A DNA stretch of 64,000 nt from Rickettsiales endosymbiont of Stachyamoeba lipophora. Its GTDB lineage: Bacteria > Pseudomonadota > Alphaproteobacteria > Rickettsiales > 33-17. The notes beneath the pieces were generated by a model. It did not search any database. It was not told where the DNA came from and saw only the letters and a program-made list of their open reading frames with translations. The number at the start of each line of letters is the position of its first letter. Within the stretch, counting starts at the first letter, position 1. Shown piece by piece: positions 62,904 through 64,000 of the stretch. The position numbers were made by a program, and so were the translations under genes. The DNA lies in assembly GCF_003932735.1 (NCBI RefSeq), contig NZ_CP033611.1, forward strand, positions 772,156-836,155, in the 5' to 3' direction.

Positions 62904-63656
62904 ATGGCAGATAAAGATAATATCAATCAAGCAGGACAGCTATCAAAGCAGGAAAAAGGTGAAGTTGGCCAAAAAAGCATTAAAACTCCACGAAGTGAGC
63001 GAGTGGTAGATGATAGATCACCACAGGAAAGGGCTGATGAGATCAGCTTGGAAGAATATCTGAAAGAAGACAATGGCGCTAAAATTAAGCTAGAGCTACC
63101 TCAACTCAGTGTTCCAGAATTTCAGCAATATCACCAACATTCAATGGAACGCATGACTAAGATGAATGCTGCTAAAGTACCAGCCCGACATGAAGCAAGC
63201 ACCTTGATGGATTTACAATTGCATATGAATAAATCTATTAATGCAAGTAATCTTAGTAAAGGCGAAAAAGATAATTTAACAGAAATTTCAAATGATACAT
63301 TCAACCAATTAAACCATCATACCGCAAAGCATGGAAAAGCATTTGATGCTATGGATGTAAGGAAGCTAGCTACCAATTTTGATAAGATCATTCAAGATAA
63401 AGGCAATGTAAAAACGGCAATGACTCAAGTATTGGGCGATATAAGTCAGAAAATGGTTAATAAAATACAATATAGCCAACAAGCCGCAAAAGAAAGTGTT
63501 CAAGTACAGCAACTTACCAAAAAAGGTATTGATCTTAGTGCTATTAAAAAAATTGGCTCTAAAATTAAGAGTGCTGGTGAAAAATTTAAAAATACCATGA
63601 CAAATAATTCACCCATTCTTCCTAAAAAAGGACAAAGTAGAGGCGTTAAGACTTAG
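62904..63656 (+). CDS. unknown polar helical protein, candidate secreted substrate
   Basis: This 250-residue protein starts behind a strong AAGGGGGA ribosome site. It has a charged N-terminus (KQEKGEVGQKSIKTPRSERVVDDRS), a helical Met/His/Gln-rich middle (FQQYHQHSMERMTKMNAAKV; NTHL-type helices around 110-200) and a basic C-terminus (SAIKKIGSKIKSAGEKFKNTM then KKGQSRGVKT). No signal, membrane segment or recognised motif is visible. It shares style and place with the preceding unknown gene but no obvious sequence identity. An effector or structural role cannot be told apart from sequence alone. Confidence 0.73.
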   Translation: MADKDNINQAGQLSKQEKGEVGQKSIKTPRSERVVDDRSPQERADEISLEEYLKEDNGAKIKLELPQLSVPEFQQYHQHSMERMTKMNAAKVPARHEASTLMDLQLHMNKSINASNLSKGEKDNLTEISNDTFNQLNHHTAKHGKAFDAMDVRKLATNFDKIIQDKGNVKTAMTQVLGDISQKMVNKIQYSQQAAKESVQVQQLTKKGIDLSAIKKIGSKIKSAGEKFKNTMTNNSPILPKKGQSRGVKT

Positions 63657-64000
63657 TAAGCCAATGGGCGCCATTTAATATAATTATTTGCTTGAGTATA
63701 ATATGCGTTAAGAAAATACTTCTGTAGTAATAAACGGGTTATCTGTCCAGATAAAATGTATAATCTTAAGCCGTTAAAGAGCTTAAGGTTAAAAAATGGA
63801 AAAAGTTATAATATAAATTTTGTATTATGCGGACCTTCATCAAGCCGTTAATGAAAGAGTAGAGCAGATTCAAGAATAAAGCAACGTGCCATCCTGAAAA
63901 CCTGCAAAGAATTCAGAGGCGCCTTGCTCTATTACTACCAGTAATCATGAAGTAAAAAATGCCTAAGAAACAATCATCCGAAAAGCCTAGCTAGCAACCT
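63657..64000. other. 344-bp non-coding end of window
   Basis: No gene is evident. CTTAAGC and GCTTAAG around 63754-63776 can form a 7-bp hairpin but lack a T-run. A short open stretch (ADLHQAVNERVEQIQE) near 63829-63879 has a coding look but no start, and might be a remnant. The downstream gene cannot be seen. Confidence 0.4.

Overview
This window looks like chromosome from an AT-rich, obligately host-associated alphaproteobacterium of the order Rickettsiales, most likely a flagellated lineage such as the Midichloriaceae. That placement is an inference. It rests on the mix of alphaproteobacterial gene orders (aroK/xerD, ihfA-merR, fliL-fliM-DUF6468, flgF-flgG-flgA-flgH, hflK-hflC-htrA, yfgM-bamB-der, CckA), a Rickettsiales-type VirD4/TraG coupling protein, several effector-like genes, small decayed stretches and few mobile elements. 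I see no tRNA, rRNA, insertion sequence or CRISPR array.

Layout. 1-6130: aroB (partial)-aroK, xerD, then fau, 6S RNA and zapA; here a 386-bp tandem duplication has produced two 6S RNA copies and a truncated zapA. A SulP transporter, yciB and tsaC follow. 6160-11022: a chromosome segregation block (orphan ParA, mnmG, rsmG, parA, parB) with two consensus parS sites. 11048-17458: a predicted membrane-anchored CE-clan cysteine protease (effector candidate), flhA, a DNA glycosylase, a BepA-like protease, and an FTR1 iron permease/cupredoxin pair under a Fur-box-like site. 17526-26866: a membrane protein, a MotB-like protein and a 989-residue TPR protein in one operon, running on to dnaG, valS and a DMT transporter. 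26867-27691: no intact gene. 27692-34252: the envelope quality-control genes htrA, hflC, hflK, der, bamB and yfgM. 34429-40763: an unknown protein with its own promoter, a conserved 71-residue protein, ffh, an amidase, phaZ, a small secreted protein and xth. 40764-41586: decayed coding sequence.

41643-51834: recA, cckA, then divergent flagellar operons (flgFGAH leftward from a strong sigma-54-type promoter; fliL-fliM-DUF6468 rightward), leading into ispDF and pgpA. 51835-55436: a long palindrome, then virD4/traG with a roughly 550-residue acidic tail containing four 67-residue repeats. 55487-58393: a complete GDP-heptose pathway (hddA, gmhA, hddC, gmhB). 58417-61975: merR, ihfA, an alpha/beta hydrolase and two glycosyltransferases. 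62060-63656: two unknown Lys/Gln-rich proteins with basic C-termini behind a good promoter; they are candidate type IV substrates.

Together the window describes a cell with a motility apparatus (flagellar export, rod, L-ring, C-ring and a possible stator), a type IV secretion coupling protein with plausible substrates, heptose-containing surface glycan synthesis, iron uptake and periplasmic proteostasis. The best leads are the duplicated 6S RNA locus, the repeat-tailed coupling protein, the CE-clan protease, the sigma-54-type flgF promoter and the MotB-like/TPR operon.
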